Source: Streptomyces tardus (GTDB taxonomy: Bacteria; Actinomycetota; Actinomycetes; Streptomycetales; Streptomycetaceae). Taken from it: a stretch of 64,000 bases of DNA. The stretch spans positions 2,120,778 through 2,184,777 of the forward strand of contig NZ_JAELVF020000001.1 in the NCBI RefSeq assembly GCF_018101125.2, in the 5' to 3' direction. The notes beneath the pieces are model-generated. The model was not told the origin of the DNA and did no database searches. It saw only the letters and a program-made list of their open reading frames with translations. Positions 47,467-57,532 of this stretch are shown one piece after another. A program made the translations under genes and the position numbers. How positions within the stretch are numbered: position 1 is the first letter of the stretch; every line of letters starts with the position of its first letter.

Positions 47467-50124
47467 ATGGCCGACGAGAACACCCCAGGCACCCCGCCCC
47501 CGGCGGAGCAGCCCGGCCCCGCGGTGACCGCCGAGGAGCCGACCCAGCGCATCGAGCCCGTCACGCTCGAATCGGAGATGCAGCGCTCGTACCTCGACTA
47601 CGCGATGAGCGTCATCGTCTCGCGTGCGCTGCCGGACGTGCGGGACGGGCTCAAGCCCGTGCACCGCCGTGTGCTGTACGCGATGTACGACGGCGGGTAC
47701 CGGCCCGAGAAGGGCTTCTACAAGTGCGCCCGCGTCGTCGGCGACGTCATGGGCACGTACCACCCGCACGGCGACACCTCGATCTACGACGCGCTCGTAC
47801 GCCTCGCCCAGCACTGGTCGATGCGGATGCCGCTGGTCGACTCCAACGGCAACTTCGGCTCGCCGGGCAACGACCCGGCCGCCGCGATGCGTTACACCGA
47901 GTGCAAGATGGCGCCGCTCGCCATGGAGATGCTCCGGGACATCGACGAGGAGACCGTCGACTTCCAGGACAACTACGACGGGCGCAACCAGGAGCCGACG
48001 GTTCTGCCGTCCCGCTTCCCGAACCTCCTGGTGAACGGCTCGGCCGGTATCGCGGTCGGCATGGCCACCAACATCCCGCCGCACAATCTGCGCGAAGTCG
48101 CCGCCGGCGCCCAGTGGTTCCTGGAGAACCCGGAGGCCACCGGCGAGGAGCTGCTCGACGCGCTGCTCCAGCGGATCAAGGGCCCGGACTTCCCCACCGG
48201 CGCGCTGGTCGTCGGCCACCGCGGCATCGAGGAGGCGTACCGCACCGGGCGCGGCTCGATCACCATGCGGGCCGTCATCGAGGTGGAGGAGATCCAGGGG
48301 CGCCAGTGCCTGGTCGTCACCGAGCTGCCCTACCAGGTCAACCCGGACAACCTCGCGCTGAAGATCGCCGACCTGGTCAAGGACGGCCGGGTCGCCGGTA
48401 TCGCCGACGTACGGGACGAGACGAGCTCGCGCACCGGTCAGCGGCTGGTGATCGTCCTCAAGCGGGACGCGGTCGCCAAGGTCGTGCTGAACAACCTGTA
48501 CAAGCACACCGATCTCCAGACCAACTTCGGCGCCAACATGCTGGCCCTGGTCGACGGAGTGCCGCGGACCCTGTCGGTCGACGCCTTCATCCGCCAGTGG
48601 GTCGCGCACCAGATCGACGTCATCGTCCGCAGGACCCGCTTCCGGCTGCGCAAGGCCGAGGAGCGGGCCCACATCCTGCGCGGTCTGCTCAAGGCGCTGG
48701 ACGCCATCGACGAGGTCATCGCGCTGATCCGGCGCAGCGACACGGTCGATGTGGCGCGCAGCGGCCTGATGGGCCTGCTGGAGATCGACGAGATCCAGGC
48801 GAACGCGATCCTGGAGATGCAGCTGCGCCGACTGGCCGCCCTGGAGCGGCAGAAGATCACCGCGGAGCACGACGACCTCCAGGCGAAGATCAACGAGTAC
48901 AACGCGATCCTCGCCTCGCCCGAGCTCCAGCGCAGCATCATCAGCAAGGAACTGACGGAGCTGGTCGACAAGTTCGGCGACGACCGGCGCACCAAGCTGG
49001 TGCCCTTCGAGGGTGACATGTCCATCGAGGACCTGATCGCCGAGGAGGACATCGTCGTCACCATCACGCGTGGCGGCTACGTCAAGCGCACCAAGACCGA
49101 CGACTACCGGGCGCAGAAGCGCGGCGGCAAGGGCGTTCGCGGGACGAAGCTGAAGGAGGACGACATCGTCGACCACTTCTTCGTCTCCACCACGCACCAC
49201 TGGCTGCTCTTCTTCACCAACAAGGGCCGGGTCTACCGCGCCAAGGCGTACGAACTGCCGGACGCCGGGCGGGAGGCGCGCGGCCAGCACGTGGCCAATC
49301 TGCTCGCCTTCCAGCCGGACGAGCAGATCGCCCAGATCCTGGCCATCCGCGACTACGAGGCCGTGCCGTACCTGGTGCTGGCCACCAAGTCCGGCCTGGT
49401 GAAGAAGACGCCGCTCAAGGACTACGACTCGCCCCGTTCCGGCGGCGTCATCGCGATCAACCTCCGGCAGATGGCGGACGGCCGCGACGACGAACTCATC
49501 GGCGCCGAGCCGGTGTCCGCCGAGGACGACCTGCTGCTGGTCAGCAAGAAGGCCCAGTCGATCCGTTTCACCGCCTCCGACGACAGCCTGCGGCCGATGG
49601 GCCGGGCGACCTCGGGCGTGAAGGGCATGAGCTTCCGCGAGGGCGACGAGCTGCTGTCCATGAACGTCGTACGGGCGAACACCTTCGTCTTCACCGCCAC
49701 CGACGGCGGCTACGCCAAGCGCACCCCGGTCGACGAGTACCGGGTGCAGGGCCGCGGCGGCCTCGGCATCAAGGCGGCGAAGATCGTGGAGGACCGCGGC
49801 GAACTCGTGGGCGCGCTCGTGGTGGAGGAGACGGACGAGATCCTCGCGATCACGCTGAGCGGCGGAGTGATCCGCACGCAAGTCAGCGGTGTCAGGGAGA
49901 CCGGTCGTGACACCATGGGCGTCTCGCTGATCAACCTGGGCAAGCGGGACGCCGTCGTCGGTGTCGCCCGCAACGCCGAGGAGGGTCGCGAGGCCGAGGA
50001 AGTCGAGGCCGTCGTCGAAGCGGCCGTGGAGGCTGCCGCGGAGCAGCGGCCGTCCGACGCGGAGGCCGACGAGCAGCGCGGCGGGACCTCGGAGAGCAGC
50101 GAGAACACCGGCAGCGAGGACTGA
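47467..50124 (+). CDS. gyrA: DNA gyrase subunit A
   Basis: The 885-residue breakage-reunion subunit. It has the winged-helix region [38 protein letters not shown] and the catalytic tyrosine at residue 143 in AMRYTECKM. The GyrA box QKRGGKG lies near residue 557 and is followed by the six-bladed beta-pinwheel. A disordered acidic tail ([19 protein letters not shown]) follows. In the quinolone-resistance region the sequence is [16 protein letters not shown]: Thr104 aligns with E. coli Ser83, Asp108 with Asp87, and His116 replaces the usual proline. The RBS AAAAGGAAC precedes ATG 47467. Confidence 0.97.
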   Translation: MADENTPGTPPPAEQPGPAVTAEEPTQRIEPVTLESEMQRSYLDYAMSVIVSRALPDVRDGLKPVHRRVLYAMYDGGYRPEKGFYKCARVVGDVMGTYHPHGDTSIYDALVRLAQHWSMRMPLVDSNGNFGSPGNDPAAAMRYTECKMAPLAMEMLRDIDEETVDFQDNYDGRNQEPTVLPSRFPNLLVNGSAGIAVGMATNIPPHNLREVAAGAQWFLENPEATGEELLDALLQRIKGPDFPTGALVVGHRGIEEAYRTGRGSITMRAVIEVEEIQGRQCLVVTELPYQVNPDNLALKIADLVKDGRVAGIADVRDETSSRTGQRLVIVLKRDAVAKVVLNNLYKHTDLQTNFGANMLALVDGVPRTLSVDAFIRQWVAHQIDVIVRRTRFRLRKAEERAHILRGLLKALDAIDEVIALIRRSDTVDVARSGLMGLLEIDEIQANAILEMQLRRLAALERQKITAEHDDLQAKINEYNAILASPELQRSIISKELTELVDKFGDDRRTKLVPFEGDMSIEDLIAEEDIVVTITRGGYVKRTKTDDYRAQKRGGKGVRGTKLKEDDIVDHFFVSTTHHWLLFFTNKGRVYRAKAYELPDAGREARGQHVANLLAFQPDEQIAQILAIRDYEAVPYLVLATKSGLVKKTPLKDYDSPRSGGVIAINLRQMADGRDDELIGAEPVSAEDDLLLVSKKAQSIRFTASDDSLRPMGRATSGVKGMSFREGDELLSMNVVRANTFVFTATDGGYAKRTPVDEYRVQGRGGLGIKAAKIVEDRGELVGALVVEETDEILAITLSGGVIRTQVSGVRETGRDTMGVSLINLGKRDAVVGVARNAEEGREAEEVEAVVEAAVEAAAEQRPSDAEADEQRGGTSESSENTGSED

Positions 50125-50229
50125 CGTCGTGAGCGGGACTGTGGATGAGGCGGTCCGGGTCGTGTGCCCGGCCGCGCTCGTCCGCACGCGCGCGGCGTAC
50201 AGCGCCTACCCCACCGTGCGGGAGCGACG

Positions 50230-50847
50230 ATGACCAGTGCCCAGCCTTCTCAGCCCCAGGCACAGCCGCACTATCCCCCGCAGGCCTACCCGGCCCCGCC
50301 GGGCGGCCCGGGGCCCCAGCCTCCGCAGGCCCGCCCCCCGCGGGACTCCGGCGAACGGGACCGGGCGGCCCGGGACTCCGGCCGGGGCCCGGCCGGAGTC
50401 CCCGCGGAGGACGAGGCCGAGGACACGGGGCACGCCAGCGCCCGGCGCCCTCGGACCAACGCGCGGACGATTCCCCGGGTGCGCAAGGCGCGGTTGCGCG
50501 TCGCGAAGATCGACCCGTGGTCGGTGATGAAGGTCAGCTTCCTGCTGTCCATCGCCCTCGGCATCTGCACGATCGTCGCCGTCTCGGTGCTGTGGATGGT
50601 GCTCGACGCGATGGGCGTCTTCTCCTCCATCGGCGCCACGTTGGGCGAGGCGACCGAGTCCGCGGACGGCGGCGGCTTCGATCTGGAGTCCTTCCTCTCG
50701 CTGCCCAGGGTGCTGCTGTTCACCTCGGTGATCGCGGCGATCGACGTGGTGCTCGCGACCGCGCTCGCCACCCTTGCCGCCTTCGTCTACAACCTTTCGG
50801 CCGGCTTCGTCGGCGGAGTGGAACTGACGCTGGCGGAGGACGAGTAG
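50230..50847 (+). CDS. DUF3566 membrane protein
   Basis: A 205-residue protein with a Pro/Gln-rich cytoplasmic N-terminus (about 1-90), then the DUF3566 domain beginning RKARLRVAKIDPWSVMKVSFLLSIALGICTIVAVSVLWMVLDAMGVFSSIG. A second helix is FTSVIAAIDVVLATALATLAAFVYNLSAGFVGGVELTL. Genes of this family lie directly after gyrA in most actinomycetes. The function is unknown. ATG 50230 has GGGAGCGACG upstream. A strong terminator follows. Confidence 0.9.
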   Translation: MTSAQPSQPQAQPHYPPQAYPAPPGGPGPQPPQARPPRDSGERDRAARDSGRGPAGVPAEDEAEDTGHASARRPRTNARTIPRVRKARLRVAKIDPWSVMKVSFLLSIALGICTIVAVSVLWMVLDAMGVFSSIGATLGEATESADGGGFDLESFLSLPRVLLFTSVIAAIDVVLATALATLAAFVYNLSAGFVGGVELTLAEDE

Positions 50848-50877
50848 CACCTCTCGTCCGGCACGGATCCTCGCAGT

Positions 50878-50917
50878 TGGCGGGCGCCGGCGGCACTCCT
50901 GCCGCCGGCGCCCGCCA
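50878..50917 (+). terminator. Terminator of the gyrBA-DUF3566 operon
   Basis: An 18-bp perfect stem (50878-50895 with 50900-50917) with a CTCC loop, 31 bp after the DUF3566 stop. No T-run follows, as is common in Streptomyces. Confidence 0.8.
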
Positions 50918-50997
50918 CCCGTCGGGGAGCGGCCCGCGAGCGCTCGGGAAACGATTTGGGGCACAGGCTGATGTGCGCTAATCTTTCGGTGCAGCGC

Positions 50998-51071
50998 GGG
51001 GCTATAGCTCAGACGGTTAGAGCGCTTCCCTGATAAGGAAGAGGCCACAGGTTCAAGTCCTGTTAGCCCCA
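50998..51071 (+). tRNA. tRNA-Ile (GAT)
   Basis: A complete cloverleaf: acceptor GGGGCTA/TAGCCCC, D-arm GCTC/GAGC, anticodon stem CTTCC/GGAAG with loop CTGATAA (anticodon GAU), and T-arm ACAGG/CCTGT with TTCAAGT. The discriminator is A and CCA is not encoded, so the CCA enzyme encoded at 19-20.7 kb must add it. A -10-like TAATCT lies about 18 bp upstream. Confidence 0.98.
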
Positions 51072-51079
51072 CAGCAGCG

Positions 51080-51114
51080 AGGCCCCCGACGGATTTCCGT
51101 CGGGGGCCTTTTTC
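51080..51114 (+). terminator. Terminator after tRNA-Ile
   Basis: Stem AGGCCCCCGACGG with CCGTCGGGGGCCT around ATTT, followed by TTTTT. A classical intrinsic terminator. Confidence 0.93.
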
Positions 51115-51270
51115 GTGTTCCCTGCTGTCGGCCCCGCCGGCGGGAGGCATCCGGCGGGGCGGCAGGCGCGTTTCGTGCGGCTGCGCCGGTCGGCCGGGGA
51201 GGTGGGGCCGCCGCACGGGCCGGTTGTGGCGCGTGCGGCGGCTGTTGGCCGGTCGGGGTGGTGCGTCGGC

Positions 51271-52194
51271 TCAGTCCGTGGGGACGGAGAGCCAGGGGAA
51301 CTCGTTGAGGCGGTCGCGCTGTTCGGCCGGGAGCGCGGCGGCCACGAGCTTGCGGATCTCGGCGACCTTCGCCTTGGCGGCGGGCATGTCGCCGTTGAGC
51401 CACTCGTAGGGCGGCGGGATCGGGATCGGCAGTGGTGCGCCGTGCGGGATGCGCGGCGGCTGGTCGATGACGAAGTTGCCGGTGCCCTGCTCGTTGTGCG
51501 GGTCGATGGCGTACTGGTGGTCGGTCATCAGGTAGCCGACGACGCCATTGGCGAATCCGAGCAGGTTGGTGATCGGGTTCTCGGAGTGGCAGATGCCGTC
51601 GTTCTTGTTGCAGACGGTCTTGACGTTGATGTTCTCGATCGGACGCGGGCCGCGCATGGTCATGCCGGGCATGAAGGACGGCAGGTTGGTCATGACGCCG
51701 CCGGGGCCGCCGTTGACGCCGGGACGGCGGGCGTCGGCGTAGAGCACGCCGTTGATCTGCGAGTGCGGGACGGCGCCGGAGTCCGAGAACACCTTGAGAG
51801 TGTCGCCGGCGACGAGGGCGCCCTGCGAGTAGCCGGTGATGGTGATCTTCGAACCCGGGCAGGCCGCGTGGAAGTCCTTGACCTCCTTGGTCATCTTCTC
51901 GACGCCTTCGGCGACGGAGTCGTCCAGGGAGACGGTCTGGCCCGGCAGCGGCCAGATCGACGCCGAGTAGGAGATCTTGGTGAAGCCGACGCCGGCCGGG
52001 AGCTTGGCGTTGCTGGCGTCGAAGACCTTGCCCTCCCCGTCGCCGTTGCCGCCGGCCTGGAAGAGCATCGTGTCGACGCAGGCCCTGGGCGCGGCGGCCG
52101 GGTCGGCGGCGTGGGCCGTGCTCGCCGCCAGGGCGGTCACGGGTATCAGGGCGGCGCCGGCAAGCAGGGCCGTGTTACGGATTCTCGTGCGCAC
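51271..52194 (-). CDS. Secreted PE-PPE/cutinase-like alpha/beta hydrolase
   Basis: A 307-residue protein with a signal peptide (RTRIRNTALLAGAALIPVTALAASTAHA, cleavage near residue 30). The hydrolase core has the nucleophile elbow GYSQGA (serine near residue 120) in the context DFHAACPGSKITITGYSQGALVAGD. Later segments are ADARRPGVNGGPGG, VCNKNDGICHS and the histidine-bearing YLMTDHQYAID. This matches the PE-PPE domain family of serine esterases related to cutinases. It is probably exported and acts on esters or lipids; the substrate is unknown. The start is GTG 52194. It is convergent with the tRNA-Ile terminator. Confidence 0.8.
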   Translation of the reverse strand: MRTRIRNTALLAGAALIPVTALAASTAHAADPAAAPRACVDTMLFQAGGNGDGEGKVFDASNAKLPAGVGFTKISYSASIWPLPGQTVSLDDSVAEGVEKMTKEVKDFHAACPGSKITITGYSQGALVAGDTLKVFSDSGAVPHSQINGVLYADARRPGVNGGPGGVMTNLPSFMPGMTMRGPRPIENINVKTVCNKNDGICHSENPITNLLGFANGVVGYLMTDHQYAIDPHNEQGTGNFVIDQPPRIPHGAPLPIPIPPPYEWLNGDMPAAKAKVAEIRKLVAAALPAEQRDRLNEFPWLSVPTD

Positions 52195-52524
52195 GTACGC
52201 ACCTCATCTCGCGTGTGGTGACGGTCGGTTGGCGTTCGCGGGACTGAGGGGCGGGCCCACGTTTTTCACGAACGTCAGTGTTCACAGAGTCGAGGTGAAG
52301 GGGCTCCGAAGGGGAGAGGGATGCGCGGCAATTCATCAGATCCGCACAGCGCGCACACGAAATGCACAGGACGGTGCTGGTTGTCGCCGCCGTGGTGCCG
52401 TCCGGGAGGGTGGGGCCGACAGGCCCGATACGCCGGGAGCACGCCTCCGTCGTGAGCGCGTACGTTCGGTATCATCGGGCGCCAGAATGGTTTTCGACGT
52501 CTTTGAGAAGGACGAGGTAGCGCC
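52195..52524. other. Divergent promoter region
   Basis: 330 bp between the hydrolase gene and the DLW-39 gene. GGTATCAT near 52.47 kb could be a -10 element for DLW-39. No gene is seen. Confidence 0.35.
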
Positions 52525-52662
52525 GTGAAGAAGCTTCTCCTGGTCGCGCTGGCCGCCATCGGTGGACTCCTCGTGTACCGCCAGATCCAGGCGGACCGGG
52601 CCGAGCAGGACCTGTGGACGGAGGCCACCGACCCCGTGCCGTCCTCGGGTCAGGGTGTCTGA
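52525..52662 (+). CDS. DLW-39 family small protein
   Basis: A 45-residue protein: an N-terminal membrane-anchor-like helix KKLLLVALAAIGGLLVYRQI, then the family hallmark AEQDLWTEATDPV. Actinomycete genomes conserve this tiny gene next to the gyrA/tRNA region. The function is unknown. GTG 52525 follows GACGAGG. Confidence 0.88.
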   Translation: MKKLLLVALAAIGGLLVYRQIQADRAEQDLWTEATDPVPSSGQGV

Positions 52663-52688
52663 CGCCCCTGAGCAGTCCAGAGTCTGGT

Positions 52689-52717
52689 GAAGCCCCGGCT
52701 GTGCAGGCCGGGGCTTC
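52689..52717 (+). terminator. Terminator after DLW-39
   Basis: An 11-bp perfect stem GAAGCCCCGGC/GCCGGGGCTTC with a 7-nt loop, 26 bp after the stop. Confidence 0.8.
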
Positions 52718-53388
52718 GTCGTGCGAGCTTTGTCGTGCGGGCTTTGTCGTGCGGGCTCCGTCGTGCGGGGGGTGCGGGTGCGGCTTGGCGGGGGCTTGCT
52801 GTGGGCGTGCGACCTGCGACGCGGGGCCGGCTCGCGAGCTGTGTGCGCCGGAGTGCGAGCGGCGCCGGGGCCCACGTGTTGCAGGACCGTGACGGTCCTC
52901 CACTTGAGCTGTGCGAGAGCAAACTCATACGGTCGTGACAGTTCCGGAACGCCGACGCACCCCGTCTGTGCCCGGAGCCGTGCGCCGGTGCACCGCAGGC
53001 TTTCCGGACCAGGGGAAGAGGCATGAGCCGTACACGTCGTGGGCGAGGTGTGTCGAGGCGCGCGCGTCCGGAGGCGGAACGTGCTCATGTGCCCGGTGCA
53101 GAAGGGGAGTTGAGCGCCGGCGCTCGCGAACGTTGCTGATGGCAACAGAGGGTCGGTGTTCCTGGCGGCGCGGGCCGGGCGAGGGGACAGGGGCGCGTCG
53201 TAACGGGCGCGCCGCGGTGCCGTCGTACCCCGCGGTGCGGGCGGTCCGGCCGCCGAGCGCACGGACGGCCGGCGGCTTGGGACGGCCCGAGGGCCGTTCA
53301 GTGGAGAGCGAACACCCCCGCGCGGCGGGAGAGTTGGAGCCCGGGCACGATGGAGCGGCCGGGCAGGGGAGTCGAACGAGGGGCGCGG
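52718..53388. other. Long gap with 14-bp tandem repeats
   Basis: Four tandem copies (last partial) of TCGTGCGGGCTTTG begin right after the terminator (52719-52770). The remaining roughly 600 bp has overlapping open frames on both strands, but none has recognisable motifs or a clear start, and I call no gene. Confidence 0.6.
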
Positions 53389-54786
53389 ATGAAGACGCGA
53401 AGTGGGGCAAGGACCGGTCGGCCTCGGGCCAACCTGTCGGTCGCGGCGCTGGCCGCCCTGTGCACGGCGGCCGTCGCGCTGCCCGCGACCACGGCCCGTG
53501 CGGCCGACGAGCAGGGCGGCAGTGCGGCGGAGCCCGCCGCGTACACCGTCGCGGAGGACGCCCGGGAGGTCGAGGGCACCGAGGGCAGCACCGACGCCCC
53601 GGAGCTGACCGACACCGGCTATTACAAGGATTCCCTCGGGCCCGGCGAGACCAAGCACTACCGCGTCGATCTGGACTCCGAGCAGACCGCGCACCTGTCC
53701 GCCCTCGCCCATCCCGCAGCGGGCATCAAGCTCGGCGACCACGACTCGCTGGAAGTGGAGTTGGCCGGCACCGACGGCACCTCCTGCTCCTCCGACGACG
53801 CCTCCTTCCGGGGCGACACGACGCCGTACCCGGTCGTGGCGTACGCTTCGCGCCGCGTCGGTGGGGACTCGGACGAGTGCCAGAAGGCGGACCAGTACCT
53901 CTTCGCGGTGACGCGGTCGGACGAATCCGGCTCGGACCCCGGCGACTGGCCGATCGAGATCCGTTACGCACTCGAACCGGGTCTCAAGGGCAGCCGCCCG
54001 GCCGTTCCGCCCAAGGGCAGTTGGAGCAGTGAGCCGCCCGCGCCGCCGAGCGGGCAGGCCAAGGAGGTCAGGGGCGGTACGGGCATGAGCACCGCCCGGC
54101 CGGTCGGCGCCGGCGTCTGGCGCGACCGGGTGCTGCCCGGCGAGACGCGGTACTACCGGGTGCCGGTGGACTTCGGCCAACAGCTCTTCGCCCGGGTCGA
54201 GTTGCCCAACGCCCCGAAGGCCGGCGAGGAGAGCAGCCGGGAGACGGCGTACAAGGGTTTCGCCCTGCACGCCTACACCTCCGCCGGCTGCGCGGTCGTC
54301 CACGACAACTTCGAGTCCTACGACGGCGGCCAGAGCGCCGCCTCCCTCGGGCTGCGTCCGATCGACTACGGCAACCGCTACGACCGCGAAGGCCGGGCGC
54401 TGAGCACCGCCGGCTTCTACACCCTCGCCGTCACCATGAGCGCCGACCTCCAGCAGTACTTCCCCGAGGACGGCGCGGCCGTCACTCTGCGGGTCAACCT
54501 CCGCGGTGCGCCCGAGGAGGCGCCCGACTACGACGGGGACGCCAGGGCCGCCGGTTTCGCCGTCACCGACGAGGACCGGGACGCCGCGCGGGACGGGCTG
54601 AGCGCCGACGAGGCTGCGGGGAGCGGGGCGATGCTGGTCGTCGGCATCGTGGGCATCGGTTCCGGCGTCGCGCTGGTGCTGGGGCTGGGAGCGTGGGCGG
54701 CGCTCGCCCGCAGGCGTACTCCCGCGGCGGGCGCGGGCGCGGGCGCGGGCGTTGGCGGCGGCGGACCGGTCGGCCCGCCGCAGTAG
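53389..54786 (+). CDS. Secreted, C-terminally membrane-anchored protein of unknown function
   Basis: A 465-residue protein with a signal peptide (basic RPRANLS then VAALAALCTAAVALPATTARAA). Two similar extracellular segments each contain LGPGETKHYRVDLD or VLPGETRYYRVPVDFGQQLFARVEL, a bacterial pre-peptidase-like beta-sandwich pattern. One C-terminal helix (MLVVGIVGIGSGVALVLGLGAWAAL) and a short basic, then Gly-rich, cytoplasmic tail follow. The architecture resembles a surface protein partner of the neighbouring receptor kinase. The function is not known. ATG 53389 is preferred over 53350 because the signal peptide then has normal length. Confidence 0.72.
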   Translation: MKTRSGARTGRPRANLSVAALAALCTAAVALPATTARAADEQGGSAAEPAAYTVAEDAREVEGTEGSTDAPELTDTGYYKDSLGPGETKHYRVDLDSEQTAHLSALAHPAAGIKLGDHDSLEVELAGTDGTSCSSDDASFRGDTTPYPVVAYASRRVGGDSDECQKADQYLFAVTRSDESGSDPGDWPIEIRYALEPGLKGSRPAVPPKGSWSSEPPAPPSGQAKEVRGGTGMSTARPVGAGVWRDRVLPGETRYYRVPVDFGQQLFARVELPNAPKAGEESSRETAYKGFALHAYTSAGCAVVHDNFESYDGGQSAASLGLRPIDYGNRYDREGRALSTAGFYTLAVTMSADLQQYFPEDGAAVTLRVNLRGAPEEAPDYDGDARAAGFAVTDEDRDAARDGLSADEAAGSGAMLVVGIVGIGSGVALVLGLGAWAALARRRTPAAGAGAGAGVGGGGPVGPPQ

Positions 54787-55176
54787 AGCGGCGGCCGGTG
54801 CGGGGACCGTACCGGCCCGGGACGGCGATGCGCCACGGACCCGCGTATGCCCGGGTACGGCCGCGCAGGGCGTGTGTATCCGGCGGTCGGGCCCGCCGGC
54901 CCGACTTGAGTCGAGCTGCCGCACCGGCGGCGGGTACGACGCGCGCTCCCTCCGGGCCGGGCGCCGAGGGCCGCGAACCCGCGAACGGTACGGCGGTACG
55001 GGCCGACGGGCGGTACGGGCGTACCGCGGTACGAAGCTGCGGCCGACAGGAGTACGGACAGTACGGCGCACGCGGCACGGGCGCTGCCGAGCCGGCCTGT
55101 GGACGGGCCGGCAACGGGCGGAACCCGGTTGCGGGCGGGCGGAGTTGCGGGGCAGGCCGGCGTACGGGGCGGCGGG
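54787..55176. other. Gap between convergent genes
   Basis: 390 bp of GC-rich sequence with irregular GGTACGG repeats (about 54.98-55.05 kb). No gene or clear terminator is seen. Confidence 0.45.
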
Positions 55177-56493
55177 TCAGCTCTGGGTGAGTGCCCAGAC
55201 GCCGACGGCGATGAGGACGAACGCCAGCATCAGCACCGGTACGGCCACCTTCGCCGAGGGGCCGGGACGTGGTGCGGCGCTCCGGGCCGACTGCGGGTGT
55301 GAGCCCGGGGGTTGGCCCGTGGACGGGTGCGGCGCCGCGCCGCCCCCGTGCGGGGGATACCCGTACGTGCCTTCCGTCGGGTACGGGTACGGCGCCCCGG
55401 GCGATACGGCGGCGGGGTCCGGTGGCGGGGAGTGCGGTGAAGCGGGAGGCGGTGAACTCGGCGGGGCGAGGCGGAAGCTGCCGGTCTCCGAAGCCGCACC
55501 GGGGCGGGCGGTGCCGGTGGAACCCGCGCCGGTCGGGGGCGCGCCCGGTGGCGGGCCGGCCGCTGTCCTGGTCGGCTCGTCCTGGAGGGCCCGGGCGCCG
55601 GACGGCTGAGGGCCGTCCGGTCCGTAGCCCGCCGGCAGCGGACCGATCTGGTCGAAGACCTCGACGGTCGGTGAACTGCCCCCGTCGGCCGGGTTCTTGA
55701 TCAGTTCTCCGCAGTCGGCGAGCGCCTTGCGCACGCCGAGCGCGGTCTTGAACCGCGCCGCCGGGTCGGGCTGGAGCAGCGTGCCGAGTACGTGCCACAG
55801 CGGTTCGGGCACGTACTCGGGTGCCGCCGGTACGCCGCCCTCGCGCCGGTAGGTCTCCACCAGCGCGCGCGAGTCCGGCTTGACGCCGGTCAGCAGGTAG
55901 AGCGCGACCAGGCCGACCGCGTAGAGGTCGGCGGTGAAGTCCGGGTCGGCACCGAGGAGTTGCTCGGGAGCGAAGTAACCGGGCGTGCCGACGATGAAAT
56001 TGGTCTCGGTCAGCCGCGGCTCGCCCTTGCGCATCGAGATGCCGAAGTCGGAGACCCTCAGGTGGGGGCGGCCCGTACCGGTCGCCTCCAGCAGGATGTT
56101 GGCCGGTTTGATGTCCCGGTGGACGACGTCCTCCGCGTGCACGGCCGACAGTCCGGCGAGCAGCTGGTCCAGCAGCGTCAGCACGGTCGCGGGCGGCAAC
56201 TTCCCGTAGTCGCCGAGGAGATGGGCGAGGGAGCCGCCGCTGACCAGGTCCATGGTGAACAGCACCTGGTCGTCGTCCGCGGCCCAACTGGTGGGTGCCA
56301 GAACGTGCGGATGGTCGATCCGCAGCGCCTGTTCGCGCACGAATCGCAGCAGCGTGTGCGCGTCCGACTGCTGCAGCACCTTCGCCGCGACGTAGCGCTT
56401 TCGCCGGTGGTCCCACGAGCGCCAGACGGCGCCCGCGCCGCCGCGCCCGATCGGGTCCACCAGTTCGTACCGGCCCGCGAAGACCTCACCCAT
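55177..56493 (-). CDS. Receptor-type Ser/Thr protein kinase
   Basis: The 438-residue protein has a full kinase domain (about 1-275): glycine loop GRGGAGAVW (16-24), Lys in YVAAKVL, HRDIKPANILL, SDFGIS, GTPGYFAPEQ and DLYAVGLVALYLLTG. A Pro/Gly-rich juxtamembrane linker of about 135 residues follows. A C-terminal membrane helix (AVPVLMLAFVLIAVGVWAL) leaves almost no extracellular part, so signal sensing must involve partners. ATG 56493 is at the start of the kinase fold. It lies next to the HTH gene on the same strand. Confidence 0.92.
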   Translation of the reverse strand: MGEVFAGRYELVDPIGRGGAGAVWRSWDHRRKRYVAAKVLQQSDAHTLLRFVREQALRIDHPHVLAPTSWAADDDQVLFTMDLVSGGSLAHLLGDYGKLPPATVLTLLDQLLAGLSAVHAEDVVHRDIKPANILLEATGTGRPHLRVSDFGISMRKGEPRLTETNFIVGTPGYFAPEQLLGADPDFTADLYAVGLVALYLLTGVKPDSRALVETYRREGGVPAAPEYVPEPLWHVLGTLLQPDPAARFKTALGVRKALADCGELIKNPADGGSSPTVEVFDQIGPLPAGYGPDGPQPSGARALQDEPTRTAAGPPPGAPPTGAGSTGTARPGAASETGSFRLAPPSSPPPASPHSPPPDPAAVSPGAPYPYPTEGTYGYPPHGGGAAPHPSTGQPPGSHPQSARSAAPRPGPSAKVAVPVLMLAFVLIAVGVWALTQS

Positions 56494-56730
56494 GCTGCTG
56501 TGCCCGCCCTCTCGAACTGTCGACCATCTGCTCGGGTTGTTCGTTACTGCTGCCGACAGCAGGCACTGCCGCTCGCTGTTGGTGCCGCCGGTCGCGCTCG
56601 GGACTGCGGAGCGCCGCAGGGGCCGGTGATCGCCGCCGGGCGACCGACACCTGTCGGATCTCCGCGGTCTGCTGGGGACGATCCGGCCGGAACCGCTTCA
56701 GCCGTGACGTTCCGGCCGAGCGGACCGTGC

Positions 56731-57279
56731 TCAACCCTGGTGTGCCTCGTAGTGCTTGACCGCGTCGGAGGTCTTCCCCGCGCCGTACACCTTCAGGAAC
56801 TCGGCGAGCTCCGGATGGTCGTCGGCGAGCAGCTGGGACGCCTCGATGATGCCCTGGGCGTCGGAGATCGCGCGCAGCAGCGACTGGATCTCGCGCACCG
56901 CACGCTTGACGGTGGTCTGCTGTCCGGTGCCGGCCGCGCCGGCGGTGCTGCCCAGCACGCTCTGGCCGGCGGTCCGGCGGATCTCCTCCATCCGCTTGGT
57001 GGCCTCGGCCGCGCTCAGGTGTCCGCCGGCGACCTCGCTGGCCAACTCCTGGAGCGCCTGCACCCGTTGGACGACCGCCGGGTTGCCGATCTTCGCGCGC
57101 TGGCCGCTCATCAACTGGGAGAGCATCGGCGCGGACAGCCCGAGCACGGTCGCGAGCCGGGCCTGGTTGAGACCCAGGTCGCTGATCAGCCGCCGGAACA
57201 GAGTCCCCAGCGGCTCGCCGTACCAGGAGCTTTGGAGCTCCCTGGCCTTCGCCGTCGAGTCCTGCTGCGTTGCGTCCAT
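56731..57279 (-). CDS. XRE-type helix-turn-helix DNA-binding protein
   Basis: A 182-residue protein. The N-terminal domain carries LGTLFRRLISDLGLNQARLATVLGLSAPMLSQLMSGQRAKIGNP, a clear XRE/Cro-like helix-turn-helix. The C-terminal two thirds are helical (KRMEEIRRTAG, VKRAVREIQSLLRAISDAQGIIEASQLLADDHPELAEFLKVY). It is conserved near the gyrA-tRNA region of Streptomyces and may pair with the kinase downstream (237 bp). Targets are unknown. Confidence 0.8.
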   Translation of the reverse strand: MDATQQDSTAKARELQSSWYGEPLGTLFRRLISDLGLNQARLATVLGLSAPMLSQLMSGQRAKIGNPAVVQRVQALQELASEVAGGHLSAAEATKRMEEIRRTAGQSVLGSTAGAAGTGQQTTVKRAVREIQSLLRAISDAQGIIEASQLLADDHPELAEFLKVYGAGKTSDAVKHYEAHQG

Positions 57280-57407
57280 GGTGTCTCCCCTGGTCTCCCC
57301 TGTCCGCTTCGCGCCAGCGAACTTCCCCGCATCCTACGGAGCGCGGATGTGCGGGGCGATACCCGGTCGGTGATCAGTCCGGGGACCAGGTACGCTTGTG
57401 GTGCTTC

Positions 57408-57480
57408 GGGGCCTTAGCTCAGTTGGTAGAGCGCTGTCTTTGCATGGCAGATGTCAGGAGTTCGACTCTCCTAGGCTCCA
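57408..57480 (+). tRNA. tRNA-Ala (TGC)
   Basis: Cloverleaf: acceptor GGGGCCT/AGGCTCC (one G-T pair), D-arm GCTC/GAGC, anticodon loop TTTGCAT (UGC), and T-arm AGGAG/CTCCT with TTCGACT. CCA is not encoded. Its 3' end is the attachment site of the element that follows. Confidence 0.98.
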
Positions 57481-57481
57481 C
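57460..57481 (+). other. attL: 3' end of tRNA-Ala
   Basis: This 22-nt stretch starting GTTCGACTCTCCT recurs at 60688-60709 with a single difference (A57473 versus G60701). It covers the T-arm and acceptor 3' strand, the usual integrase crossover region. Confidence 0.8.
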
Positions 57482-57490
57482 AGAAGGAAC

Positions 57491-57532
57491 GCCCTCCTGA
57501 CCTGCGGAAACGCAGGTCAGGAGGGCTCTTTT
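57491..57532 (+). terminator. Terminator after tRNA-Ala
   Basis: A 16-bp perfect stem (57491-57506 with 57511-57526) capped by GAAA and followed by TCTTTT. Confidence 0.93.
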
